From Planctomycetota bacterium (GTDB lineage Bacteria; Planctomycetota; UBA1135; GCA-002686595), in assembly GCA_023150475.1 (NCBI GenBank), contig JAKLKU010000021.1, positions 57,565 to 121,564 on the forward strand: DNA of 64,000 nucleotides, given 5' to 3'. Under the pieces are notes generated by a model. That model saw only the letters and a list, made by a program, of their open reading frames with translations, did no database searches and was not told where the DNA came from. Within the stretch, counting starts at the first letter, position 1, and each line of letters begins with the position of its first letter. Shown piece by piece: positions 1 through 7,888 of the stretch. Both the position numbers and the translations under genes were made by a program.

Positions 1-919
1 GCTTCCGCGCCGTGCCGGGAATCGTGAAGTAGAGCCCGGCGCCGGTCGTCGCGACGCCGGGGACTCCGCTCTGCCCGGCGATCCAGTACCCACCGCCCGC
101 GCCGCCGAACGCGGTGCAATCGAGTCGCCGCACCTGCGCGCTCGCTTTCGCGTCGATGCCGTTGCCTCCGTCGCCGCCGACCGCCCAGATGAAGTCGTCT
201 CCGGTGCCGCCGTCGCCGCCGGTGAAGCTCGTGCCCGACGCGAAGACGCCGAAGCTCTCGAGCTGGAGCCCATTGCCGCCGAAGCCGCCCCAACCGCCCC
301 AACTGCCCTGTGCGCCGACCAACGCGCAGTCGTAGAGCGCGACCGGCGTGCCGCGTGCCCAGAGGCCGTGGCCGCCGGTGTAGCCGTAGTCGCAGCAATT
401 CTGCGAGTAGCCCGGTTGGCCACCGGTCAGCGTGCAGCGCGCGAAGCTCACGCCGCTCGAAGCGTCGACGACGGCGCCTTCCGCTCCGTCACCGTCGCCG
501 GTGGTGAACGAGCTGTGCGCGGCGCCCGTGAACGTGCAGTCTTGGATGCGCACCGCGCCGACGTTGTCGCGCACGTACAGTCCGAGGTAATCCGGCGCGC
601 CGCCGGTGCCGTGCAGACCGGACAGCACGAGCGAGGTTCCGGCCGGCACGTGGTCGATGCGCACCGTGCCCGCGATCGTCACCGTCGCGCCGGGCTCGGC
701 GAGGATCGCGAGCGCTTTGCCCGAGACCGTGAAGCCCGAATAGTTGCCGGTGCGGACGAGCACCGTGTCGCCGTTCGCCGCGACGGCGATCGCGTCGGAG
801 ATCTGCGCGAAGTCGCTCGAGTACGGCGAGGTCGCATCGACGACCACGACGTCTGCCGAAGCGGCGAGCGTGAGAGCGGAAGAGATCGTGAGCACGTGGA
901 GCGGTCGACGGAAGAGCAT
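1..919 (-). CDS. Secreted right-handed beta-helix (pectate-lyase-fold) protein, 3' end outside the window
   Basis: The frame is open from an ATG at 919 to the window edge, about 306 residues, and its C-terminus is missing. It begins with a basic, hydrophobic signal peptide (MLFRRPLHVLTISSALTLAASA). A classic parallel beta-helix opening follows, with the pattern AI..A..GDTVLVR.G.Y and a GF...GK turn at about residues 40-70, then Gly-rich rungs with GGDGG and GGAGGG repeats and scattered Cys residues. Proteins of this kind are usually secreted surface proteins or polysaccharide-binding or -cleaving helices; no catalytic residues can be assigned. The same opening occurs in the protein at 55767-57083, so the two are probable paralogs. 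The product could be purely structural. Confidence 0.72.
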   Translation of the reverse strand, partial: MLFRRPLHVLTISSALTLAASADVVVVDATSPYSSDFAQISDAIAVAANGDTVLVRTGNYSGFTVSGKALAILAEPGATVTIAGTVRIDHVPAGTSLVLSGLHGTGGAPDYLGLYVRDNVGAVRIQDCTFTGAAHSSFTTGDGDGAEGAVVDASSGVSFARCTLTGGQPGYSQNCCDYGYTGGHGLWARGTPVALYDCALVGAQGSWGGWGGFGGNGLQLESFGVFASGTSFTGGDGGTGDDFIWAVGGDGGNGIDAKASAQVRRLDCTAFGGAGGGYWIAGQSGVPGVATTGAGLYFTIPGTARK

Positions 920-1232
920 GGCAAGCCTCGAAGGGGGATCGGGAGCGCCGGCGCCACGGTACGGTGAGGCGCTGGGGGGCGCGGCGGGGCGCGGGGGGGG
1001 GAGCGCGGTGGGGCGCGGTCGACGACTGCATCCCGAGCGAGCTGGATTGGCGTCGCGATTCTCCACGGAACGGTGACGGCGCGCGTGTCGGGTTCGTTTT
1101 CGGGCCCGAGCGCGCGCGGATTCCGTCGCGAATTCGCCGGCTCGTCCGCCGCGCGGCGCGTGCGAGCGGCGCCTGCGCGGTGACGACGGCTCTTGGCTTG
1201 GTCGGGGCGGGCGCGCGGCGCACAATGGCCGA
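920..1232. other. Divergent intergenic region with G-rich tract
   Basis: This 313-base region lies between the divergent beta-helix gene and iadA. It holds four G-runs on the plus strand at 974-979, 986-989, 993-1001 and 1010-1013, which could fold as a G-quadruplex, and a promoter-like element for iadA at its right edge. I see no supported gene in it. Confidence 0.6.
1198..1226 (+). promoter_or_regulatory. Putative sigma70-type promoter of iadA
   Basis: A -35-like TTGGTC (1198-1203) is separated by 17 bases from a -10-like CACAAT (1221-1226). The -10 ends exactly 6 bases before the ATG at 1233, so transcription may start at or next to the start codon, giving a leaderless mRNA. Confidence 0.4.
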
Positions 1233-2393
1233 ATGTTGGATCTCCTGCGCAACGTCACGGTGTTCGCGCCCGAGGCTCTCGGCGAGCAGGACGTGCTGGT
1301 GGCGTCGGGGCGTGTGCTCGCGCTCGGCACGCAGCTCGCGGCGCCGAGCGGCCTCGCCACGCGAGTGCGCGACTTCCGCGGCAAGCGGCTCGTGCCCGGC
1401 TTGATCGAAGGCCACGCGCACGTCACGGGCGGCGGCGGCGAGGCCGGGTTCGCGACGCGTGTGCCGCCGGTGCCGCCCTCGCGTTTCACGACCGCCGGCG
1501 TGACCAGCGTCGTGGGCCTGCTCGGCACCGACGACTGCGTCCGCTCGACGGCGGAGCTCGTCGCAGCGACGTACGCGTTGCGCGAGCACGGGCTCGGCGC
1601 GTGGTGTTACACGGGCGGCTACCACGTGCCGCCGACGACGTTGACGGGCTCGGTGCGTCGCGACGTCGCGCTCGTCGAGCCGATCGTCGGCATCGGCGAA
1701 GTCGCGATCAGTGATCGGCGCTCGTCGCAGCCGACGTTCGACGAGCTGCTGCGCATCGCGAGCGACGCCTACGTCGGCGGCTTGATGTCGAACAAGGCCG
1801 GCGTGACGCACTTGCACCTCGGCGACGGCGCACGCGGACTCGAGTTCGTGCGTCGAGCGCTCGACGAGAGCGAGTTGCCCGCGTCGAGCTGGTATCCGAC
1901 GCACGTCAACCGGCGCAAGGCGCTCTTCGACGAAGCGTGTGCGCTCGCGGCGCGCGGCGTGACGATCGACGTCACGGCCTTCCCGGTCGCGGACGGCGAG
2001 GACGCGTGGAGCGCGGCCGATGCGCTGCTCCGTTACTTCGAACGCGGCGGCGCGCCAGAGCGCATCACGATCAGCTCCGACTCCGGCGGTTGCCTCCCGG
2101 AGTTCGACGCGTCGGGGCGGATCGTCGAGATGGGCGTCGGCTCGCCGTCGGCGCTCGCGAGCACGCTCGCCGAGCTCGTCGCTCGCGGCCTGCCGCTCGA
2201 ACGCGCGCTGCCGGCCTTCACGTCGAACGTCGCCCGCGTGTTGCGCCTCGAAGGTCGCGGTCGCATCGATTCCGGCCTGCCTGCGGACTTCGCCGTCCTT
2301 GACGAATCCAATCGTGTCACGGATGTTATGTGCGCGGGTCGCTGGCACGTGATCGACGGCGAGCCGGTCGTGCGCGGCCCGTTCGAGGGCTAG
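1233..2393 (+). CDS. iadA: Beta-aspartyl peptidase (isoaspartyl dipeptidase), amidohydrolase family
   Basis: This 386-residue cytosolic enzyme matches Escherichia coli IadA in length and layout. It should hydrolyse beta-aspartyl dipeptides; next to cphB and cphA its likely substrate is beta-Asp-Arg from cyanophycin. Visible metal and substrate residues are H61 and H63 in GHAHVTGGGGE, E70, Y130, H195 in HLHLGD, H224 in PTHVN and D283 in SSDSGG, matching E. coli H68, H70, E77, Y137, H201, H230 and D285. The carbamylated lysine (E. coli K162, 39 residues before H201) is replaced by E156 in GIGEVAISD; glutamate serves as the bridging ligand in some other amidohydrolases. It is the first gene of the cyanophycin cluster, 55 bases before cphB. 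The family call is secure; the exact dipeptide range is inferred. Confidence 0.9.
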   Translation: MLDLLRNVTVFAPEALGEQDVLVASGRVLALGTQLAAPSGLATRVRDFRGKRLVPGLIEGHAHVTGGGGEAGFATRVPPVPPSRFTTAGVTSVVGLLGTDDCVRSTAELVAATYALREHGLGAWCYTGGYHVPPTTLTGSVRRDVALVEPIVGIGEVAISDRRSSQPTFDELLRIASDAYVGGLMSNKAGVTHLHLGDGARGLEFVRRALDESELPASSWYPTHVNRRKALFDEACALAARGVTIDVTAFPVADGEDAWSAADALLRYFERGGAPERITISSDSGGCLPEFDASGRIVEMGVGSPSALASTLAELVARGLPLERALPAFTSNVARVLRLEGRGRIDSGLPADFAVLDESNRVTDVMCAGRWHVIDGEPVVRGPFEG

Positions 2394-2448
2394 GTCGTTC
2401 CGCTCGCGCGGAGCAGCCGAGGCTCGTCCCACAACGAGAGAACCCCAC

Positions 2449-3273
2449 GTGACGCGCGGCTACATCATCCCGATCGGCGGAGCCATCGACAAAGTCCAGG
2501 ACCCGGCGATCCTCAAGCGCTTCGTCAAGCTCTGCGGCGGCAAGAACGCGCGCATCGCCGTGATCCCGACCGCGTCGAGCGAACGTTCGACCGGGCAGAC
2601 CTACGAGGAGTTCTTCCTCGAGCTCGGCGTGCTCCGCTCCGTCGTCCTGCCGTTCGAGTCGCGCGCCGATTGCGGTCGCGAAGACTGGCTCGAGATCCTC
2701 GAGGAATCCGACGGCGTGTTCCTGACCGGCGGCAACCAACTGCGGCTCTCGACGACGCTCGGTGGCACGCCCGCGGCGAAGCTGCTGCGCCTCAAGAACC
2801 AGAGCGGTCTGCACATCGCCGGCTCGTCCGCCGGCGCCGCCTTCCTCTCCGAACACATGATCGCGTTCGGCGACGAAGGCTCGACGCCGCGCCACGGCAT
2901 GGTCGCGCTCGCGCCGGGACTCGGACTGACGAACCGCATCATCGTCGACCAGCACTTCCGCCAACGCGACCGACTCGGCCGGCTGCTGACCGCGCTCGCG
3001 TACAACCCGTTCGCGATCGGCGTCGGGCTCGACGAGAACACGGCGGCGTTCATCGATGCCGAAGAGACCGTCGAAGTCGTCGGCACCGGCGGCCTGACCA
3101 TCGTCGACCCGTCGAACATCGAATACACGTCCGCCGACCTCGCGTACTCCGCGCAGAAGGGCGAGCCCGTCTCGCTGCTCGGCGTCAAGCTCCACATCCT
3201 CGTCCGCGGCGACCGCTACAACCTGCACACGCGCGTCGCCGAGCCCGCGCTCAAGCACTCCGAGCAACGCTGA
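2449..3273 (+). CDS. cphB: Cyanophycinase (peptidase family S51)
   Basis: This 274-residue protein starts with GTG, and its length is typical for intracellular cyanophycinases. CphB is a serine exopeptidase that cuts multi-L-arginyl-poly-L-aspartate into beta-Asp-Arg dipeptides. The nucleophile elbow GSSAGAA places the catalytic Ser at residue 127, preceded by the FLTGGNQ loop at 91-97; the catalytic His is H169 in DQHFRQRDR. There is no signal peptide, in keeping with intracellular granule breakdown. The gene lies between iadA and cphA (8 bases before the cphA start), so synthesis, depolymerisation and dipeptide hydrolysis are encoded together and probably co-transcribed. Confidence 0.93.
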   Translation: MTRGYIIPIGGAIDKVQDPAILKRFVKLCGGKNARIAVIPTASSERSTGQTYEEFFLELGVLRSVVLPFESRADCGREDWLEILEESDGVFLTGGNQLRLSTTLGGTPAAKLLRLKNQSGLHIAGSSAGAAFLSEHMIAFGDEGSTPRHGMVALAPGLGLTNRIIVDQHFRQRDRLGRLLTALAYNPFAIGVGLDENTAAFIDAEETVEVVGTGGLTIVDPSNIEYTSADLAYSAQKGEPVSLLGVKLHILVRGDRYNLHTRVAEPALKHSEQR

Positions 3274-3281
3274 ATCCGTCC

Positions 3282-6062
3282 ATGAAGATCCTGGCGACGT
3301 CGGTCTACCTCGGACCGAACCTCTACGCGCATTTCCCCGTCATCCGTCTGACGCTCGACCTCGGCGAACTCGAGGCGTGGCCGACGACGCGCCTCGGCGA
3401 ACGCTTCATCGACGGCTTGCTCGTCGCGTTGCCCGGGCTCGCCGAGCACGGCTGCAGCTTCGGCGAAGCGGGCGGCTTCCTGCGGCGCTTGCGCGAAGGC
3501 GAAGGGACGTGGCTCGGCCACGTGCTCGAGCACGTCGCGATCGAGCTCCAGAACGTCGCGGGCGCGAAAGTGACGTTCGGCAAGACGCGTTCGACGAACG
3601 ATCACGCGCAGTACCACGTCGTCTACCAGTACGAGCAGCAAGAGGTCGGTCTCGAGGCCGGCAAGATCGCGCTCGCGCTCTTGCACAGTCTGCTGCCGCC
3701 CGAGCTGCGGCCCGCCGACGCGCTCGCGGACTTCGATTTCGCGCGCGAACGCGACAACTTCATCCGTTACGCGCAGCGCCGCACGCTCGGACCGAGCACC
3801 GGTTCCCTCGTGCGCGCCGCCGAAGAGCGCGACATCCCGTGGCTCCGGCTGAACAAGTACTCGCTCGTGCAGTTCGGCCACGGCAAGTACCAACGCCGCA
3901 TCCAAGCGACGATCACCAGCGAGACGCGCCACATCGCCGTCGAGATCGCGTCGGACAAGGAAGAGACCAACCGCATCCTGTCGGACCTCGGTCTGCCGGT
4001 GCCGCGCCAAGAGCTCGTCTACAACGCCGACGAAGCGGTGATCGCCGCCGAGCGCATCCGTTTCCCGGTGGTGGTCAAGCCGCTCGACGGCAACCACGGC
4101 CGCGGCGTGTCGATCAACCTGACGACGGCCGAACAGGTGCGCGCCGCGTTCGCGACCGCGAAGGAGATCAGCCGCACGGTGATCGTGGAGAGCCTGATCC
4201 TCGGCAACGACTACCGCATGCTCGTCGTCAACGGCGAACTCGTCGCCGTCGCGCAGCGCGTGCCCGGACACGTCGTCGGCGACGGCAAACACACGATCGC
4301 GGAGCTCGTCGAGCTCGTGAACCAGGATCCGCGCCGCGGCGTCGGACACGAGAAGGTGCTGACGCGCCTCGAGTTCGACGCGCAGGCCGAGCGTTTGCTC
4401 GCCGAGAAGGGCCTGACGCGCGAGTCGGTGCCGCCGACGGGCGAAAAAGTGTTCCTGCGCTCGACCGGCAACCTGTCGACCGGCGGCACGGCGATCGACG
4501 TCACCGACGTCGTGCACCCCGACAACGTCGAGATGGCCGTGCGCGCCGCGAAGGCGATCGGTCTCGACGTCGCGGGCATCGATTTCATCTCGCCGGACAT
4601 CACGCAGTCGTTCAACGCGAACCGCGGCGCGATTTGCGAAGTCAACGCCGCGCCGGGCTTCCGCATGCACGTCAGCCCGAGCGAAGGCACGCCGCGCGAC
4701 GTCGCGGGCAAAGTGATGGACATGCTGTTCCCGCCGGGCACGCCGACGCGCATCCCGATCGCGTCGATCACCGGCACGAACGGCAAGACGACGACGTCGC
4801 GCATGCTCGCGCACATCTTCAAGCTCGTCGGCCACCACGTCGGGCTCACGACGACCGACGGCGTCTACATCGACGGCCACTTGACCGTCGAAGGCGACAT
4901 GACCGGTCCGACCGCGGCGCGCATGGTGCTGCGCGATCCGTCGGTCGACGTCGCGGTGCTCGAGACGGCGCGCGGCGGGCTCCTGCGCAGCGGCATGGGC
5001 TACCGCAAGTGCAACGTCGGCGCAGTGCTCAACGTGCAAGCGGACCACCTCGGCCTGCGCGGCATCGACACGCTCGAAGAGCTCGCCGAAGTGAAGCGCA
5101 TCGTCGTCGAGATCGCGAAGGACACCGCGGTGCTCAACGCCGACGATCCGTACTGCCTGCGGATGGCCGACTACACGCAGGCGAAGTTCGTCTGCTACGT
5201 GACGATGAATCCGCACCACGCGTTGGTGAAGGAGCACATCCGTTCCGGCGGGCGCGCCGTGGTGCTCGAAGAAGGCATCAACGGACACATGATCACGCTC
5301 TACGACAAGGGCGCGCACATGCCGCTCCTGTGGACGCACTTGATCCCGGCGACGCTCGAAGGCCGCGCGATGCACAACGTGCAGAACGCGATGTTCGCCG
5401 CGGCGATGGCGTTTTCGATGAGCGTCAAGCTCGACGACATCCGTCACGGCCTGCGCACGTTCGACACGAGCTTCTTCCAGACGCCCGGTCGGATGAACAT
5501 CTACGACGGGCACCCGTTCAAGGTGATCCTCGACTACGGCCACAACCCGCCGGCCGTCGAAGCGATGTGCCAGCTCGTCGAGCGGCTCGAGCCGCGCGGC
5601 AAGAAGATCCTCGTGCTCGCCGCGCCCGGTGACCGGCGCGACCAGGACATCCGCGAGATCGCGGCGATCTGCGCCGGGCGCTTCGACGTCTACATCGTGC
5701 GCCGCGACGACGCGCTGCGTGGCCGCAAGTCGGACGAAGTGCCGAACATGCTGCGTGCGACGTTGCTCGAGCGCGGCGTGCCCGACGCGAAGATCCAAGT
5801 GATCCCCGACGAGCGCAAGGCGGTCGACGCCGCGCTCGCGCTCGGCAAGCGCGGCGACCTGATGCTGATCTTCGGCGACCAGATCGCGCGTACGTGGAAG
5901 CAGATCACGAGCTTCCGTTCCGACACGAGCGCGGCCCCGGTCGAAGCGCCGGCGCCGCTCAAGCTCGAGACGGCACCTGCGACCAACTTCTACTCGCTCG
6001 AAGGCGAGCAGATCGTCCGCGACGAACGCGGCGTGCGCCTCGCGCGCGAAGTCGACGACTGA
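3282..6062 (+). CDS. cphA: Cyanophycin synthetase
   Basis: This 926-residue enzyme polymerises Asp and Arg to cyanophycin with ATP. Domains in order are an N-terminal domain (about 1-165), an ATP-grasp domain (about 215-485) that adds Asp to the backbone, and a Mur-ligase-like domain (about 490-890) with the P-loop ITGTNGKTTT near residue 500, followed by LETARGGLLR and LDYGHNP, which adds Arg to the side chain. The N-domain carries H80, E83, H84 and E88 (HVLEHVAIE), an HxxEH-type pattern fitting the metallopeptidase-like primer-generating site described for CphA1. I start it at ATG 3282, 8 bases after cphB; the frame is open further upstream but that part reads as a cphB shadow. The C-terminal 30 residues, with a Pro/Ala linker, extend beyond the core. 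Confidence 0.95.
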   Translation: MKILATSVYLGPNLYAHFPVIRLTLDLGELEAWPTTRLGERFIDGLLVALPGLAEHGCSFGEAGGFLRRLREGEGTWLGHVLEHVAIELQNVAGAKVTFGKTRSTNDHAQYHVVYQYEQQEVGLEAGKIALALLHSLLPPELRPADALADFDFARERDNFIRYAQRRTLGPSTGSLVRAAEERDIPWLRLNKYSLVQFGHGKYQRRIQATITSETRHIAVEIASDKEETNRILSDLGLPVPRQELVYNADEAVIAAERIRFPVVVKPLDGNHGRGVSINLTTAEQVRAAFATAKEISRTVIVESLILGNDYRMLVVNGELVAVAQRVPGHVVGDGKHTIAELVELVNQDPRRGVGHEKVLTRLEFDAQAERLLAEKGLTRESVPPTGEKVFLRSTGNLSTGGTAIDVTDVVHPDNVEMAVRAAKAIGLDVAGIDFISPDITQSFNANRGAICEVNAAPGFRMHVSPSEGTPRDVAGKVMDMLFPPGTPTRIPIASITGTNGKTTTSRMLAHIFKLVGHHVGLTTTDGVYIDGHLTVEGDMTGPTAARMVLRDPSVDVAVLETARGGLLRSGMGYRKCNVGAVLNVQADHLGLRGIDTLEELAEVKRIVVEIAKDTAVLNADDPYCLRMADYTQAKFVCYVTMNPHHALVKEHIRSGGRAVVLEEGINGHMITLYDKGAHMPLLWTHLIPATLEGRAMHNVQNAMFAAAMAFSMSVKLDDIRHGLRTFDTSFFQTPGRMNIYDGHPFKVILDYGHNPPAVEAMCQLVERLEPRGKKILVLAAPGDRRDQDIREIAAICAGRFDVYIVRRDDALRGRKSDEVPNMLRATLLERGVPDAKIQVIPDERKAVDAALALGKRGDLMLIFGDQIARTWKQITSFRSDTSAAPVEAPAPLKLETAPATNFYSLEGEQIVRDERGVRLAREVDD

Positions 6063-6084
6063 ACGAAACGCGCGGAGGCCGGCG

Positions 6085-7809
6085 ATGGAGATCCGCGATT
6101 CGCGCCGCGTTCCGGGGCCCAATCTGCATTGGGAGCGGCCGTCGGCGGTGCTCGACGTCTCACTCGAGCCCGCCGAGCTCGCGCGCTTCCACGAGATCTA
6201 CCCCGAGCAGCTCGCGCGCATGCTGGCGGCGCTCGACTTCGACGGATCCGAGCTCAAGGTGCGCCGCTTCCAAGGCGGCGCGTCGCTCGCCACCAGCGCG
6301 CCGATCGATTCGCTCTACACGGCGACCGAAGTGAACGAGTGGGCGTTCCGCGCGACGCAGGCGATCCTCTCCGGAGCGCCAGCGCCCGAGCTCGAGCCCG
6401 ACCGCGAAAAGCTCGCCGCCGGTTTGCGCCGCGAACGTGGCCAACGCAAGCGTCAACGCGGCCTCGCGCGCGAAGCGGCGCGCCGTCACGTCGCGTTCCT
6501 GCCCGACGATCGAGTCACGTCGATCGGCATGGGCTCCGGAGCGATCTCGTTCCCGACCAACGCGATCCCGTCGGTCGACTCGATCGATTGGCAGCGCGTG
6601 CACGACGTGCCGTGCGTGATGGTGACCGGCACCAACGGCAAGTCGACGACGGTGCGGCTGGTCGGCGAGATCGTGCGCGCCGCCGGCAAGACGCCGGGTG
6701 TCTCGTCGACCGATTGGGTGCACGTCGGCGACGTCGAGCTCGATCGCGGCGACTACTCCGGCCCGGCAGGCGCGCGGCTCGTGCTGCGCGACGAGCGCGT
6801 CGAAGCGGCGATCCTCGAAACCGCGCGCGGCGGAATGCTGCGGCGCGGGCTCGTGTTGCCGCGCGTCGACGCCGCGGCGCTCCTGAACGTCGCGGAGGAC
6901 CACCTCGGCGAGTGGGGCGTCGACGACGTCGAGACGATGGTCGCCGCGAAGTGGGTGATCACGCGAGCCGTCGAGAAGCACGGCTGCCTCGTGCTCAACG
7001 CCGACGATCCGTTGCTCGTTGCGCGCGCGCAGGGCTACGCCGGCAAGCTGCTGTGGTTCACGCTCGATCCGAGGAACGAGCTCGTGAAGCGCCACGTCGC
7101 GGCGGGCGGCGCCGCGGCGATCTACGACGAGCCCGCGCTCCTGCTCGTCCGCGGCGGCGAGACTCGACGCATCACCGACGTCGCTCACGTGCCGATCGCG
7201 CTCGGTGGCGCCGCGCGGCACAACGTCGCGAACGCGCTCGCGGCGCTCGCGCTCGCAGACCGCATGGGCTTCTCGGCCGAAGCGCTCGCGAAGGGCCTGG
7301 CGAGCTTCCGTGGCGATCCGACGCAGAATCCCGGTCGACTCAACGTCTTCGAGCTCGGCGGCGTGCGAGTGTTGCTCGACTTCGCGCACAACCCGCACGG
7401 GTACCACGCGTTCTTCGACATGGTCGAGCGCTTGGACGGCAAACGTCGCGCCGTGCTGCTCGGTCAAGCCGGCGACCGCAGCGACGAATCGATCCGCGAG
7501 CTCGTGCGCATCGCGTGCAAGCGCGTGCCCGACTTCGTGATCGTCAAGGAGATGCCCGCATACCTGCGCGGTCGTGAACTCGGCGCCGTGCCCGCGGTGA
7601 TCCACGACGAGCTCGCGCAGCTCGGCATCCCGCGCGAACGGATCGAGGACGCGCCGACGGAGCTCGACGCGATGAAACGCGCTCTCGAGTGGTCGCGCCC
7701 CGGCGACCTGCTCTTCTTCCTGTGCCACTCCGAACGCACGGCGGCGCTCGAGCTGCTGCAAGGCCTCGGCGCGCGCGGTTGGCGGCCGGGTGAGCCGCTC
7801 GGCGCCTGA
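6085..7809 (+). CDS. Mur ligase family protein, CphA-like but without ATP-grasp domain
   Basis: This 574-residue protein starts 22 bases after cphA behind a GGAGG ribosome site. A unique N-terminal region (1-170, with a very basic stretch near 110-135) precedes a complete Mur-ligase module: P-loop TGTNGKSTT at about 180-188, LETARGGMLRRG, NVAEDHLG, NADDP, HNVANALAA, NPGRLN and LLDFAHNPHGY. The order and motifs follow the C-terminal half of CphA closely, but the N-domain and ATP-grasp domain of CphA are absent, so it cannot make cyanophycin alone. It probably performs ATP-dependent amide ligation of an amino acid onto a carboxylate, perhaps a cyanophycin-like or peptide substrate. The substrate is unknown; the link to cyanophycin is inferred from position and similarity. 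Confidence 0.8.
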   Translation: MEIRDSRRVPGPNLHWERPSAVLDVSLEPAELARFHEIYPEQLARMLAALDFDGSELKVRRFQGGASLATSAPIDSLYTATEVNEWAFRATQAILSGAPAPELEPDREKLAAGLRRERGQRKRQRGLAREAARRHVAFLPDDRVTSIGMGSGAISFPTNAIPSVDSIDWQRVHDVPCVMVTGTNGKSTTVRLVGEIVRAAGKTPGVSSTDWVHVGDVELDRGDYSGPAGARLVLRDERVEAAILETARGGMLRRGLVLPRVDAAALLNVAEDHLGEWGVDDVETMVAAKWVITRAVEKHGCLVLNADDPLLVARAQGYAGKLLWFTLDPRNELVKRHVAAGGAAAIYDEPALLLVRGGETRRITDVAHVPIALGGAARHNVANALAALALADRMGFSAEALAKGLASFRGDPTQNPGRLNVFELGGVRVLLDFAHNPHGYHAFFDMVERLDGKRRAVLLGQAGDRSDESIRELVRIACKRVPDFVIVKEMPAYLRGRELGAVPAVIHDELAQLGIPRERIEDAPTELDAMKRALEWSRPGDLLFFLCHSERTAALELLQGLGARGWRPGEPLGA

Positions 7810-7888
7810 CGCCCGAGCATTTCGCGTTCGAACGACTCTCCGCGGCCCCTGACGACGACTCGCGCCGCTCGCGCATCGGAGGATCCCC

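Noticed and set aside
2670..3281. An N-terminal extension of cyanophycin synthetase
   Set aside because: The frame is open but overlaps cphB, and the extra 204 residues are Arg-rich noise; the ATG at 3282 gives the family-typical N-terminus.
3216..6122. A 968-residue minus-strand frame
   Set aside because: It is the antisense shadow of cphA, with low-complexity Arg/Val/Asp composition.
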